Source of the DNA: Brachymonas sp049977365 | GTDB taxonomy: Bacteria; Pseudomonadota; Gammaproteobacteria; Burkholderiales; Burkholderiaceae_C | Length of the DNA: 64,000 nt | NCBI RefSeq assembly: GCF_049977365.1 | Contig: NZ_JBNGEN010000001.1 | Location: 248,001-312,000, forward strand | Direction of reading: 5' to 3' | Shown here: positions 25,918 to 34,698 of the stretch, in pieces | Layout of the letters: every line of letters starts with the position of its first letter | How positions within the stretch are numbered: position 1 is the stretch's first letter | Notes under the pieces: generated by a model | The model's database searches: none | What the model was told of the DNA's origin: nothing | What the model saw: only the letters and a program-made list of their open reading frames with translations | Translations under genes and position numbers: made by a program

Positions 25918-27744
25918 ATGGGAGATTTGCACGCACCACCAGTTCATTCTGCCGATCATGTGCGGTCGGTACGTACATCCATCGACTGGAGGCGCTTGAG
26001 TCGCTGGCTGCTGCGCGACCGCGAGATCACGCAGCAGGAATACGAGCGCATTGTCGAGCGCTGCACCGTCATGGAAAGCCGTCAGCATCCGCTGGTGCGT
26101 CTGGCTCAGCTGGGCGTGCAGAAAGCCAGCGATGGCACGCCCATGGACATGGAATATCTGGTGCGCTTCCTGGCCCACAAGGCAGGGCTGGAGTACCTGA
26201 AAATCGACCCCCTCAAGGTCGATGCCGGCCGCATCGCCGAAACCATGAGCAGCAGCTATTCCGAGCGGCACAAGATCCTGCCTGTTCAGGTGAGCCCGAC
26301 GGAAATCGTGGTGGCCACGTCGCAGCCTTTCCTGACCGACTGGGTTCCCGAGGTGGAGCGTCAGTGCCGCAAGGACGTGCGGCTCGTCGTGTCCAACCCC
26401 GAAGACATCGCACGCTACACCACCGAGTTCTACAGCATTTCCCACTCCATCAAGGCCGTCACTCGGAACGGAACGGGGCAGGGCAGCGTCAGCTTCGAGC
26501 AACTCGTCGAGCTGGGCAAGAACAGCAAGAATCTCGATGCCAACGACCAAGGTATCGTCCAGCTGGTGGACTGGCTCTGGCAGTATGCCTTCGAGCAGGG
26601 AGCCAGCGACATCCATCTCGAGCCCCGTCGTGACATGGCCGTCGCGCGGTTTCGGATCGATGGGGTATTGCATCCCGTCTACCAGCTTCCCCAATCCGTC
26701 ATGGCGGCCGTCACGGCACGCATCAAGCTGCTGGGGCGCATGGATGTCGTCGAACGACGCCGCCCTCAGGATGGACGCATCAAGACCCGCAACGCCTTGG
26801 GCAACGAGGTGGAAATGCGCCTTTCGAGCATGCCCACAGCCTTCGGCGAAAAGCTGGTGATGCGGATTTTCGATCCAGACTCCACCGTCAAGACCCTGGA
26901 ACAGCTCGGCTTTGCAGAACACGATGCAGAACGCTGGCAGGAGCTCATTTCCAAACCCAGTGGCATCATCCTCGTGACTGGCCCCACAGGCTCCGGCAAG
27001 ACCACGACGCTGTATTCCACCCTCAAGCGTCTGGCCACCGAGGAAGTCAATGTGGCCACCATCGAAGACCCCATCGAGATGATCGAGCCGGCCTTCAACC
27101 AGACCCAGGCACAGTCTCAGCTCGACTTCGGATTTGCCGAAGGCGTGCGTACCCTCATGCGGCAGGATCCCGACATCATCATGGTGGGAGAAATCCGTGA
27201 TCTGGAGACCGCCGACATGGCCATCCAGGCGGCCTTGACGGGGCACTTGGTCTTCTCCACCCTGCATACCAACGATGCGCCATCGGCCATCACACGCCTC
27301 ATCGAGCTGGGAGTACCCAGCTACCTGATCAATGCCACCCTCCTGGGGGTGTTGGCGCAACGGCTGGTCCGCATTCTCTGCCCGCACTGCAAGCAGCCTG
27401 ATACCGAAGGAGAGCAGCAGTCCCTGCTGCGTCAGGCCGTCAAGCCCTGGAAAATTCATGGAGCCTACCAGGGCTATACGCCCGTAGGCTGTCTGGAATG
27501 CCGCAATACAGGCTATCGAGGGCGCATGGGCGTATACGAGCTCCTCACCATCAGTGAAACCTTCAAGAAACTCGTCACCCCCCAGCCCGATATCGACACG
27601 CTGCGCCGCCAGGGCGTCAAGGACGGCATGCGTCCCCTGCGCTTGGCAGGGTCGCTGCGTGTGGCAGAAGGCTTGACCACGCTCGACGAGCTGCTGGCCG
27701 CCACACCGGCACTCGACTGGGATCAGCGCGCTTCCAATGAATGA
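25918..27744 (+). CDS. GspE/PilB-type secretion ATPase
   Basis: 608 aa hexameric ATPase that would power a type II secretion system or type IV pilus from the cytoplasm. An N-terminal GspE_N domain (about 30-190) is followed by the linker motif DIHLEPRRD, Walker A GPTGSGKTTTLYSTL near residue 355, the Asp box and Walker B IIMVGEIRDLET, the His box FSTLHTNDAPSA and the zinc-binding tetracysteine CPHCKQ ... CLECRNTGYRGRMG. No other secretion gene is near, so its partner system must be elsewhere. The ATG at 25918 is preferred over the GTG at 25879; no strong ribosome site is visible. Confidence 0.88.
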   Translation: MGDLHAPPVHSADHVRSVRTSIDWRRLSRWLLRDREITQQEYERIVERCTVMESRQHPLVRLAQLGVQKASDGTPMDMEYLVRFLAHKAGLEYLKIDPLKVDAGRIAETMSSSYSERHKILPVQVSPTEIVVATSQPFLTDWVPEVERQCRKDVRLVVSNPEDIARYTTEFYSISHSIKAVTRNGTGQGSVSFEQLVELGKNSKNLDANDQGIVQLVDWLWQYAFEQGASDIHLEPRRDMAVARFRIDGVLHPVYQLPQSVMAAVTARIKLLGRMDVVERRRPQDGRIKTRNALGNEVEMRLSSMPTAFGEKLVMRIFDPDSTVKTLEQLGFAEHDAERWQELISKPSGIILVTGPTGSGKTTTLYSTLKRLATEEVNVATIEDPIEMIEPAFNQTQAQSQLDFGFAEGVRTLMRQDPDIIMVGEIRDLETADMAIQAALTGHLVFSTLHTNDAPSAITRLIELGVPSYLINATLLGVLAQRLVRILCPHCKQPDTEGEQQSLLRQAVKPWKIHGAYQGYTPVGCLECRNTGYRGRMGVYELLTISETFKKLVTPQPDIDTLRRQGVKDGMRPLRLAGSLRVAEGLTTLDELLAATPALDWDQRASNE

Positions 27745-27904
27745 GCGCACCAGCCAAAGGCCCAGTCACGTCCGCCCCGTATAATCGGCGCCATCCCATG
27801 CACCATCTGCAGCCTGAAAGGACCTTCCCTGCAGGCTCAGACAAGCACCTGCGCAGGACAGACGGGGTACTCCCGTTTTCCGTTGCGCATGCCACGTGCA
27901 TACT

Positions 27905-28217
27905 GCCCGAGTGGTGAAATCGGTAGACACAAGGGACTTGAACAATTTGAGCCTCCAGAGGGAAACTTCTGGAGTGAATCCCGTCAAAGTCGGAGAAAGC
28001 CCTGGATGCCTTGCATCCGAGCCAACGCCGAGCCAAGCCCGATGGTTTCCATCGGGAAGGTGTAGAGAGCAGACGGCGGGCACCTACGGTCTTTTCGGAC
28101 TATGGTGAAGGCGTGCTCCAGCCCACGAACCGTGCTCCGCATGGGCAGCGAAAGCTGAAGTGGGACGAAAATCCCTCGCCGCAAGGCGTGCCGGTTCAAT
28201 TCCGGCCTCGGGCACCA
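27905..28217 (+). tRNA. tRNA-Leu(UAA), interrupted by a group I intron
   Basis: The two exons (27905-27939, 35 nt; 28168-28217, 50 nt) join to an 85-nt tRNA with encoded CCA. The acceptor stem GCCCGAG pairs perfectly with CTCGGGC; the anticodon stem AGGGA pairs with TCCCT; the long variable arm CGCCGCAAGGCG marks a class II tRNA; the T arm is CCGGTTCAATTCCGG. The spliced anticodon loop is CTTAAAA, giving anticodon UAA. The intron separates the first and second anticodon bases, so the gene is not functional without splicing. It stands alone between gspE and the convergent dctM gene. Confidence 0.95.
27940..28167 (+). ncRNA. Group I intron in tRNA-Leu(UAA), 228 nt
   Basis: The 5' exon end GGACUU pairs with the internal guide GAGCC (27949-27953), with A31 bulged and a U-G wobble at the splice site. 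P2 is CTCCAGAG/CTTCTGGAG; P3 is CCGTC (27981-27985) with GACGG (28072-28076); P5 is GGATGC/GCATCC; P6 is a perfect 8-bp CCCGATGG/CCATCGGG hairpin (28038-28056). The core strings GAGCCAAGCC and AGGTGTAGAGA match those of cyanobacterial and plastid trnL (IC3) introns, and the insertion site is identical. The last base is G (28167). No homing endonuclease is encoded, so it depends on ribozyme self-splicing. The closeness to IC3 is by eye. Confidence 0.93.
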
Positions 28218-28342
28218 TCACATTCACGCGCCTTTTGTTTCGCCAGAACGCGCGCACTCCTGCCAACGGTACTTCGGGTGCACATCGGCAGCGTGAACAT
28301 CCGCATCTCCATTCACAGCCAATTCATCCCGTGTGCTTCAGG

Positions 28343-28387
28343 AGCCACAAAGCCCTCGACGTGGGTGCACGCGAGGGCTTTGTGGCT
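28343..28387. terminator. 16-bp perfect inverted repeat between convergent genes
   Basis: AGCCACAAAGCCCTCG (28343-28358) and its exact complement (28372-28387) flank a 13-nt loop. It lies between the tRNA-Leu gene and the convergent dctM 3' end, where a bidirectional terminator is expected; the T run after the stem is short (TTTG), so the termination role is likely but not certain. Confidence 0.55.
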
Positions 28388-28483
28388 TTGCAGATGGGGC
28401 ACAAGGCCGCCGTTTTCTGTCCTGCCTCTGGATATTCCAAACGGAACTTCCAGAGGCCGGCAAGAGGATGGCGGAGAACGAAC

Positions 28484-30340
28484 TCACTGCTTCTGCATCG
28501 ACTGCTTCAGATCCTTCATGGGATCGTCACTCAGCCCATCCATGGGGGGTGGAGCCAGCGGGTCTGCCTTGGCAGGGGCTGCATGCGCCTTGTCTGCCTT
28601 GGCCTTGTTGACGGGAGCGTTTGCTGTGCTCGACGTGCCTGGCTTGGCAGGAGCAGCAGGAGCAGCCGTCAGAGGCGCATCCAGCGCAGGGGCGGACAGA
28701 CTTTCGCGCATCTGTTCCCCCACCTTGTCGAGGTCATAGGTCTTCTGCTTTTCAAGGCCTCCAGTGACGATCTGAGGGAAGGTGATGATCAGGCCCACCA
28801 TGATGATCTGAATCAGCACAAAGGGAATGGCTCCCCAGTAGATCTGCATGGTGGTCACGGGAGCGATCATTTTCTTGGTCACTCGATCCAGATATTCCTT
28901 GGCGGGAGCGACGGAACGCAGGAAGAAGAGGGCGAACCCAAAGGGTGGATGCATGAACGAAGTCTGCATGTTGACCGCCAGCAGCACGCCGAACCAGATC
29001 AGGTTGATGCCCATTTTTTCTGCCACCGGGGCCAGCAGGGGAATCACGATGAAGGACAGCTCAAAATAATCGAGGAAGAAGGCCAGGAAGAAAATCAGCA
29101 GGTTCACGAAAATAAGGAACCCTACAGTGCCTCCAGGTAGGTCGATGAGCAGATGTTCGACCCAGTGCGATCCGTCCACTCCCTGGAACACCAGCGAAAA
29201 CACGGTGGATCCCACCAGAATCATGGTGGCAAAACTGGTCAGGCGCGTGGTGGAAGTCAGCGCTTGCTTGAGCAGGCCGAAATTCAGCCGGCCACGCACC
29301 AGCGCCATCACAAAGGCGCCCACGGCTCCCATGGCTCCCCCTTCGGTAGGCGATGCAATGCCCAGGAAAATGGTACCCAGAACCAGAAAGATCAGAAGCA
29401 GGGGAGGAATGAGCACAAAGGTCACGCGCTCGGCGAGCTTGGACAGCAAATGCAGACCACTCACCCGATTGAGAAATGCGAGCACCAGTGCGAGAGCCAC
29501 CGCGCCACACAATGCAATGACGATGGTTTCGTCCATGGGCACATCCGTGATCGGCTGGCCCGAATACCAGTGCCGGATATCGGCCAAGTGCACTGCGACG
29601 AAATAAGCCGCCAAGCCAGAAAGTGCCATCACCACCGCAAGCGACAGATAGCCGCTCTTGCCATTGGCTTCCCGGTAGATGCGCGCCTCGAGAGGCAGAG
29701 CGGGGACGCGATCCGGCTTGAAAATGGCAAGCAGTGCCACATACCCCAGATAGAGCCCCATGAGAATGAAGCCAGGCAGGAAGGCGCCCTTGTACATGTC
29801 GCCCACAGGCCGACTCAGCTGGTCGGCCATGATGATCAGAACCAGCGAAGGCGGAATGATCTGGGCAAGCGAGCCCGATGCGGCGATCACACCCGACGCC
29901 ACGCGCCGGTCATACCCATAGCGAAGCATGATGGGCAGGGAAATAAGCCCCATGGAAATGACCGATGCAGCCACAACCCCTGTGGTGGCTGCGAGCAGGG
30001 CGCCCACCAGAATGACGGCAAAGGCCAATCCTCCGCGCATGGGGCCAAACACCTGTCCAATGGTTTCCAGCAAGTCCTCGGCCATGCCGCTGCGCTCCAG
30101 AATCAGCCCCATCAGGGTAAAGAAGGGAACGGCCAGCAGCGTATCGTTCTTCATGATGCCGAAGATCCGCAGCGGAAGCGCCTGCATCAATTCGCTCGGC
30201 AATACCCCAAGTTCAATGCCCAGGAACCCGAAAAACAGTCCGCATGCGCCCAGGCTGAATGCCACTGGAAAACCGAGAAGCAAAAAGACCACCAGCCCAC
30301 CGAACATCAGGGGGGCAAAATTTTGTGTAATGAATTCCAT
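28484..30340 (-). CDS. TRAP transporter large permease (DctM-like), extended form
   Basis: The membrane subunit of a tripartite ATP-independent transporter for organic acids. 618 aa, well above the usual 430, because of an extra hydrophobic stretch in the middle (about 215-300) and a 110-aa hydrophilic Ala/Pro/Lys tail. Family blocks include LLLGFPVAFSLGACGLFFG, LLAVPFFTLMGLILERSGMA, LLAATTGVVAASVISMGLIS, GSLAQIIPPSLVLIIMAD and ASPTEGGAMGAVGAFV. It follows dctQ by 23 bp; an upstream TTG overlapping dctQ is possible. No substrate-binding DctP gene is in the window. Confidence 0.9.
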   Translation of the reverse strand: MEFITQNFAPLMFGGLVVFLLLGFPVAFSLGACGLFFGFLGIELGVLPSELMQALPLRIFGIMKNDTLLAVPFFTLMGLILERSGMAEDLLETIGQVFGPMRGGLAFAVILVGALLAATTGVVAASVISMGLISLPIMLRYGYDRRVASGVIAASGSLAQIIPPSLVLIIMADQLSRPVGDMYKGAFLPGFILMGLYLGYVALLAIFKPDRVPALPLEARIYREANGKSGYLSLAVVMALSGLAAYFVAVHLADIRHWYSGQPITDVPMDETIVIALCGAVALALVLAFLNRVSGLHLLSKLAERVTFVLIPPLLLIFLVLGTIFLGIASPTEGGAMGAVGAFVMALVRGRLNFGLLKQALTSTTRLTSFATMILVGSTVFSLVFQGVDGSHWVEHLLIDLPGGTVGFLIFVNLLIFFLAFFLDYFELSFIVIPLLAPVAEKMGINLIWFGVLLAVNMQTSFMHPPFGFALFFLRSVAPAKEYLDRVTKKMIAPVTTMQIYWGAIPFVLIQIIMVGLIITFPQIVTGGLEKQKTYDLDKVGEQMRESLSAPALDAPLTAAPAAPAKPGTSSTANAPVNKAKADKAHAAPAKADPLAPPPMDGLSDDPMKDLKQSMQKQ

Positions 30341-30363
30341 GAGATGCCTTGTGCCTTCGTCTT

Positions 30364-30981
30364 TCAATGCACAGACGGCGCCGATGCCGTGCGGTTTTTC
30401 TCGGCCGTCTGCTGACGGATGGCTTCTACCAGTTCTTCCTCGGAGGTTTTTTCTTCGGATTTTTCAGCTGGATCCGGAATCTCTCCACGCAGAAAGGCGA
30501 CCCGTTTGATGGCTTCCGACCATCCCTGCAGCATGAGCAGACACATGCCGATCGGCAGCGCAATCCAGACGGGCCACAAAATAAGCCCACCCGTATTGCC
30601 CGACATTTCGCCCGAGCTGATCTTGCTCATCACCACCGGAATGGCGTAGTACATGATCACCGCACAGAAGGGCGTCAGAAAGAAGATGAAGCCGAAAATA
30701 TCGATCCAGACCTGCGTACGACGCGCGAGGCGCGAATACAGCACGTCGATCTTGACATGTTCCTGATTGAGTAGAGTGAATGCGGCTGCCAGCAGGAAAG
30801 ACCAGGCAAACAGATACCACTGGATTTCCAGAAAGGCATTCGTGCTGGTGTTGAATATCTTGCGCACCAGCGCATTGCCCGCACTGATGAGAGTCGAAGC
30901 CAGGATGAGCCAGATGACCGATTTTCCCACCCATCGGTTGAGGCCATCGATAGCCCTGGATAATTGCATGAGCCACTGCAT
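30364..30981 (-). CDS. TRAP transporter small permease (DctQ-like)
   Basis: 205 aa with four membrane helices, the pattern of the small membrane subunit that pairs with the large permease. Landmarks are INRWVGK-like DGLNRWVGKSVIWLILAST, NAFLEIQWYLFAWSFLLAAA, LLNQEHVKIDVLYSRLARRT and LPIGMCLLMLQGWSEAIKR. The C-terminal 40 residues are charged and likely cytoplasmic. GGGGGA upstream of the ATG at 30981 sets the start; the longer open frame is not used. It is cotranscribed with the large subunit gene downstream. Confidence 0.9.
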   Translation of the reverse strand: MQWLMQLSRAIDGLNRWVGKSVIWLILASTLISAGNALVRKIFNTSTNAFLEIQWYLFAWSFLLAAAFTLLNQEHVKIDVLYSRLARRTQVWIDIFGFIFFLTPFCAVIMYYAIPVVMSKISSGEMSGNTGGLILWPVWIALPIGMCLLMLQGWSEAIKRVAFLRGEIPDPAEKSEEKTSEEELVEAIRQQTAEKNRTASAPSVH

Positions 30982-31121
30982 GAAGAGTCCCCCAGGCTGC
31001 CAGGAACGCGGCTTCCTGCGTGCGACAACCAATCGTAAAAAGTTGTGTATTTTACCGACAGATGGCGCGGGGTGCACATGGAGCGCATGCGCATGGAAGG
31101 CGCTGCCCACAGGCTGTAGTG

Positions 31122-31376
31122 CTAAACGTGCAGGAAGCGCTTGATGACAGCGTACAGAATGTAGAAGAACGCCAGCCAGATCAGCAGATAGCGCAGGTTG
31201 CGGTTGACAGGTGGTCGATCTGCATTCCGGGAGAGCTGCGGCGCAGTCCGATCCCGTCTGAACTGGCGAGGATCGTACTCGATGCGTTTCCGATCGAATT
31301 TTGGGTTTGCATTTGAGGATCCACGCGTGCGCTGACGGTGTCGCTCGTGCATGTAATCGCGATCCATGAGTCCCAT
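31122..31376 (-). CDS. Small membrane protein of unknown function
   Basis: 84 aa: a basic hydrophilic N-terminus (DRDYMHERHRQRTRG, FDRKRIEYDPRQFRRDR) and a single C-terminal helix RYLLIWLAFFYILYAVIKRF, so tail-anchored with the basic part in the cytoplasm. Two ATGs six bases apart follow AGGAGGT; the second (31376) has normal spacing. No family recognised; similar short proteins occur in Burkholderiales. Confidence 0.65.
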   Translation of the reverse strand: MGLMDRDYMHERHRQRTRGSSNANPKFDRKRIEYDPRQFRRDRTAPQLSRNADRPPVNRNLRYLLIWLAFFYILYAVIKRFLHV

Positions 31377-31631
31377 ATTCATACCTCCTGGCAGGATTGT
31401 AGAGATAAGGAGTACGAAAACGGGATCCGTCATGGAGTTGACAGGACGATCAGGAGCGGCTGCCACGGTGTCGGGCAGCCATGGGCGTCATGTCGAGATG
31501 GTCCAGCACATGACGAAATGGCATGCCCACCTCATGATCATACTTTACACAATGTATATTACGTTAACTTAGGCAAGGCTCTAAAGGTGCAATGCGCTGC
31601 ACGGTGTGTCATCTATCATGGTTTCACATCC

Positions 31632-31636
31632 CTTAT
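31632..31636. repeat. Target-site duplication CTTAT, left copy
   Basis: CTTAT directly precedes the left inverted repeat of the Tn3-family transposon and is repeated exactly at 37981-37985 after the right one. Five-base duplication is the rule for this family, so the element inserted as a unit and has not rearranged since. Confidence 0.92.
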
Positions 31637-31674
31637 GGGGTTCTAAGCCAGAACCGCCGAAATTTCCGTCATCC
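31637..31674 (+). repeat. Left terminal inverted repeat of the transposon
   Basis: Begins GGGGTTCTAAGCC, with the GGGG start and the TTCCGTCA interior typical of Tn3-family ends. It differs from the right repeat at positions 14, 27 and 36 only. The tnpA stop codon (31669) lies inside it, as is usual in this family. Confidence 0.93.
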
Positions 31675-34600
31675 CAGCTCCAGCCCCGCCACGAGCGCAT
31701 CCAGGTCGATCATCTTGCCGTCGCTCTGGAAGGTGTAATGCCCGTTCAGCAGGATGTGCCGCCAGGCCGCCGGCGATATCTGGGTCAGGAGAGCGTGCGC
31801 CTTGGCGTTGCCGCTCGCCTCGTACTTCATCAGCAGCCGCGAGAGGATGGCCGAGTTGTAGAAGATGACCGCGTTGGCGATCAGCCTGGCGCACTGGTTG
31901 CTGATCTCAATTTCGATGTCGGTGCGCCCGGTCAATTCCTTCTTGCCGCCGACCTGGGCGATGGTTGAGCGTAGCTGGTGATAGGACTCGATGCGGTTCT
32001 GTGAGCGGTGAACGTTGCGCTCCAGTTGCGGATCGCGCAGGTAGCGCAGCGTGTAGATGCTGCGGATGAGCTTGTCGAACTCGAACACCGCGCGCCGCGT
32101 GGGGTTCGGCGCGGTGTAGGTGCATAGCTTGCGGATCAGCGTGCCCTGCGTCATCTCCTTCAGTCCGAGCGTGGCGACAATCTGGTCGAGGTTCGGCTTC
32201 TCGCTGACTATGAGATCGCGGTCGATTCTCCCGGCCGGCCGGATCAGGCACTGATCGTACAGCGCCGGATCGTCGGCACTGTAGAGTTCCTTCAACTGAT
32301 CGCCAAGGTCGGTGAAGCGCGGCTCGAAACGCAGGCCGAACCAGTGCAGGATAGCGAAGTTGGCCTTGTTGACGCTGTGCATGTCGCCGGTGATCGCGGT
32401 CGGCACGATGTCCGACGTGTTGCGATACCAGATGTCGAACACGTGATGGGCCTCGTAATCGTGCGCGCCGATCAGGTAGCCGTTGAGCGGCACGTGGTTG
32501 CACAGCAGCGTGTAGGCGACCACGCCCTTGCCGCGCCCAAAGTATTTGCGCGAGTGGCGCGCTTTCACGGTCGGCCGCTCGACGCCGAATTTCTGACCAT
32601 CGACGGCACCGTACAGTGCATCGAGGTCGAACGAGTAGTACGGGAAGATCGGCAGCGCGGCGATGGCGTTGCTGATGCAGTCGTTGGCCGCGTGCAGCGT
32701 TGCGTGGCGCAGGTACTGTTGGTAGGCGCTCTCCAGCACGTGGTACGGGATGTCGCTGGTGCGTGCCATGACCTGGTTGCCGTGGTTCATCGCCTGCGCG
32801 ATGATGACCGCCATCAGGCTGTCGGCGTCGGCGACCTTCTTCGCATAGCGCGGCTGCAAAGGCGTCAGCGCCGACAGGAACTGGCACTGGCCGTTGACGA
32901 AGCGGAACACGTCGGCCACGTCGCAGAACGGCAGTTGCTCGTAGAACGCCTTCTCGCGCGCCTTCTGGTTCTCGCCCTTGGGCTTGCGCCATGTCAGCTT
33001 CTGCGTGTCCTTGTCGTATTCTAGGTGCGTCAGCTTGCCCTGCTTCAGCTCGCGGTTGAAGGCCAGCCACTGAGCGCGCAGCTCGGTCGCGAGCGCATCG
33101 AGCTGGGCATCGAGTGGCTGCCGCAGGAACGGGATGTCGATCTGCGCCAGCACGGCGGCCTTCTCATCCAGCGAAACCAGCTCGTCGGAAAAATGCCGGT
33201 GCTGCAAGCTGTCGTCGAGGTAGAGTTCACCCGACTGGAAGCGCTTCCTGACCTGGCGGTACAGCCAGAACTCGTAGCGGTCGGCATGCAGGTCCGTCGG
33301 CTTGCCATCGGCATCGAAGGTCAGCAGGTACGGTCGCAAGCGTTTCGGCAGCGTGGCCGCTGGACATTCGGCGAGCGGCCGTTGCGATAGGCGCTGCTGT
33401 TTGGCGAACACGTCCTTGGCCCAGGCCAGCGCCACGAGCCACGGGCTGCCCGGATCAGTGCCAGCGAGGTCGAGCGCGACATACAGCGGCCGAAGATGGC
33501 GGCGGATGCGCTCAGCCAGGCCGTCCACCGCCTGCCAGTGCAAAGCCAGCTTGCTCACCGGCTTCACGCTCATGCGCTGCGCGGTGGTTTGCAGCGTATC
33601 GCGGGGCATGATTTTGTAGGCGCGCTGGCGCACATCGCCGAACGGCGTGGGATCGGGCACGCTGTCGTCGATGTAAAGCGACAGCAGGCGGCCGACCTGC
33701 GGTGTGTCTTGCTGACGGCGCACCTGCTCGGCGACAAAGGATTGCTTTGCGCCCGCACTGCTTTCGTCCTCCAACTGCTTCATGTGGTAGGCCATCGCAT
33801 CGACCAGGTTGTCGGAAAGCTGCCGGTAGCGCACCCAGGCATAGCAAAGCAGGTAGAGGTAGGTCTGATCGGCCTTCAGGTTGCGTAGATCGTGGACGGT
33901 GTAGAAGTTCGCCAGGCTGGCGTAGTACAGCAGATTCTGCTGCGAGACGCCGAGCTTGGGCAGCAGCGCCTTGGCGATCCGGTGCAGCGGCTCCAGCGTG
34001 GCGCGCTTTTCGCGTTCGCGGGCCATCTGACGCCAGCCAAAGTCCTTGGCGTCCTGCTTGAGCGCCGCCAATTGCGACAGGGTGTCGTCACGCACTAGAA
34101 GCCGACCCAGCGCGGCCTTGGCCGATTCGTCCAACACTTCCGACAGCAGGCCAGCCAGCCGCCGACGCTCGGCGGACAGGGCTTCGCTCACCAGCTCTTG
34201 CAGGGTGGTATAGCCGGGCCGGATGATCTTGTGCTCGTTTAGCCAGACGATCAGCTCGGCGGCGATGAACCCCGGCATCACGTCGCGCCGCACGGTCTGC
34301 GCGGCCTGCTGCGCGAGCTGCGCCAGGAACTCGGCCGCCCACGGCCGGTAGCCGAACAGATCGGCAATCCACTCGCGCTGGGTGTAGTGCTCGTGCTTGG
34401 AGATTGGCTTGTGCTCGAAGGACTCGCCGTGGAAGTAGCGGCTCAGCACGAAGGCGCAATCGTGCTCGACCTCACTCCAGTCGAAGCGGAAGAAGGCATG
34501 CTTGGCCTTGAAGTAACCGATCTGCAAGATGCAATAGACCTGGGCATGGAGACCAGGCCGGCTGCTGGCGAGCGCCAGTTCGGTTTCAGTCAACGCCAAG

Positions 34601-34698
34601 TATTCCAGCCGCTGGGCGTCGTCGAAGTCCGGCAGGCCGTACAGGGCTTCCTGCTCGGCGTCCGACAGGACGGTCAATCGTTCGCTCTTGGTCGTCAT
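31669..34698 (-). CDS. tnpA: Tn3-family transposase TnpA
   Basis: 1009 aa, the normal length. N-terminal DUF4158 region (LSDAEQEALYGLPDFDDAQR), central helical part, then the DDE catalytic domain of the DDE_Tnp_Tn3 family: Asp in LYGAVDGQKFGVERP, Asp in TAITGDMHSVNKANFAIL and Glu in RSQNRIESYHQLRSTIAQ, with the final ANAVIFYNSAILSRLL. It carries out replicative cointegrate formation between the two ends. The start ATG at 34698 overlaps the tnpR stop (34695-34697). It appears intact. Confidence 0.96.
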   Translation of the reverse strand: MTTKSERLTVLSDAEQEALYGLPDFDDAQRLEYLALTETELALASSRPGLHAQVYCILQIGYFKAKHAFFRFDWSEVEHDCAFVLSRYFHGESFEHKPISKHEHYTQREWIADLFGYRPWAAEFLAQLAQQAAQTVRRDVMPGFIAAELIVWLNEHKIIRPGYTTLQELVSEALSAERRRLAGLLSEVLDESAKAALGRLLVRDDTLSQLAALKQDAKDFGWRQMAREREKRATLEPLHRIAKALLPKLGVSQQNLLYYASLANFYTVHDLRNLKADQTYLYLLCYAWVRYRQLSDNLVDAMAYHMKQLEDESSAGAKQSFVAEQVRRQQDTPQVGRLLSLYIDDSVPDPTPFGDVRQRAYKIMPRDTLQTTAQRMSVKPVSKLALHWQAVDGLAERIRRHLRPLYVALDLAGTDPGSPWLVALAWAKDVFAKQQRLSQRPLAECPAATLPKRLRPYLLTFDADGKPTDLHADRYEFWLYRQVRKRFQSGELYLDDSLQHRHFSDELVSLDEKAAVLAQIDIPFLRQPLDAQLDALATELRAQWLAFNRELKQGKLTHLEYDKDTQKLTWRKPKGENQKAREKAFYEQLPFCDVADVFRFVNGQCQFLSALTPLQPRYAKKVADADSLMAVIIAQAMNHGNQVMARTSDIPYHVLESAYQQYLRHATLHAANDCISNAIAALPIFPYYSFDLDALYGAVDGQKFGVERPTVKARHSRKYFGRGKGVVAYTLLCNHVPLNGYLIGAHDYEAHHVFDIWYRNTSDIVPTAITGDMHSVNKANFAILHWFGLRFEPRFTDLGDQLKELYSADDPALYDQCLIRPAGRIDRDLIVSEKPNLDQIVATLGLKEMTQGTLIRKLCTYTAPNPTRRAVFEFDKLIRSIYTLRYLRDPQLERNVHRSQNRIESYHQLRSTIAQVGGKKELTGRTDIEIEISNQCARLIANAVIFYNSAILSRLLMKYEASGNAKAHALLTQISPAAWRHILLNGHYTFQSDGKMIDLDALVAGLELG

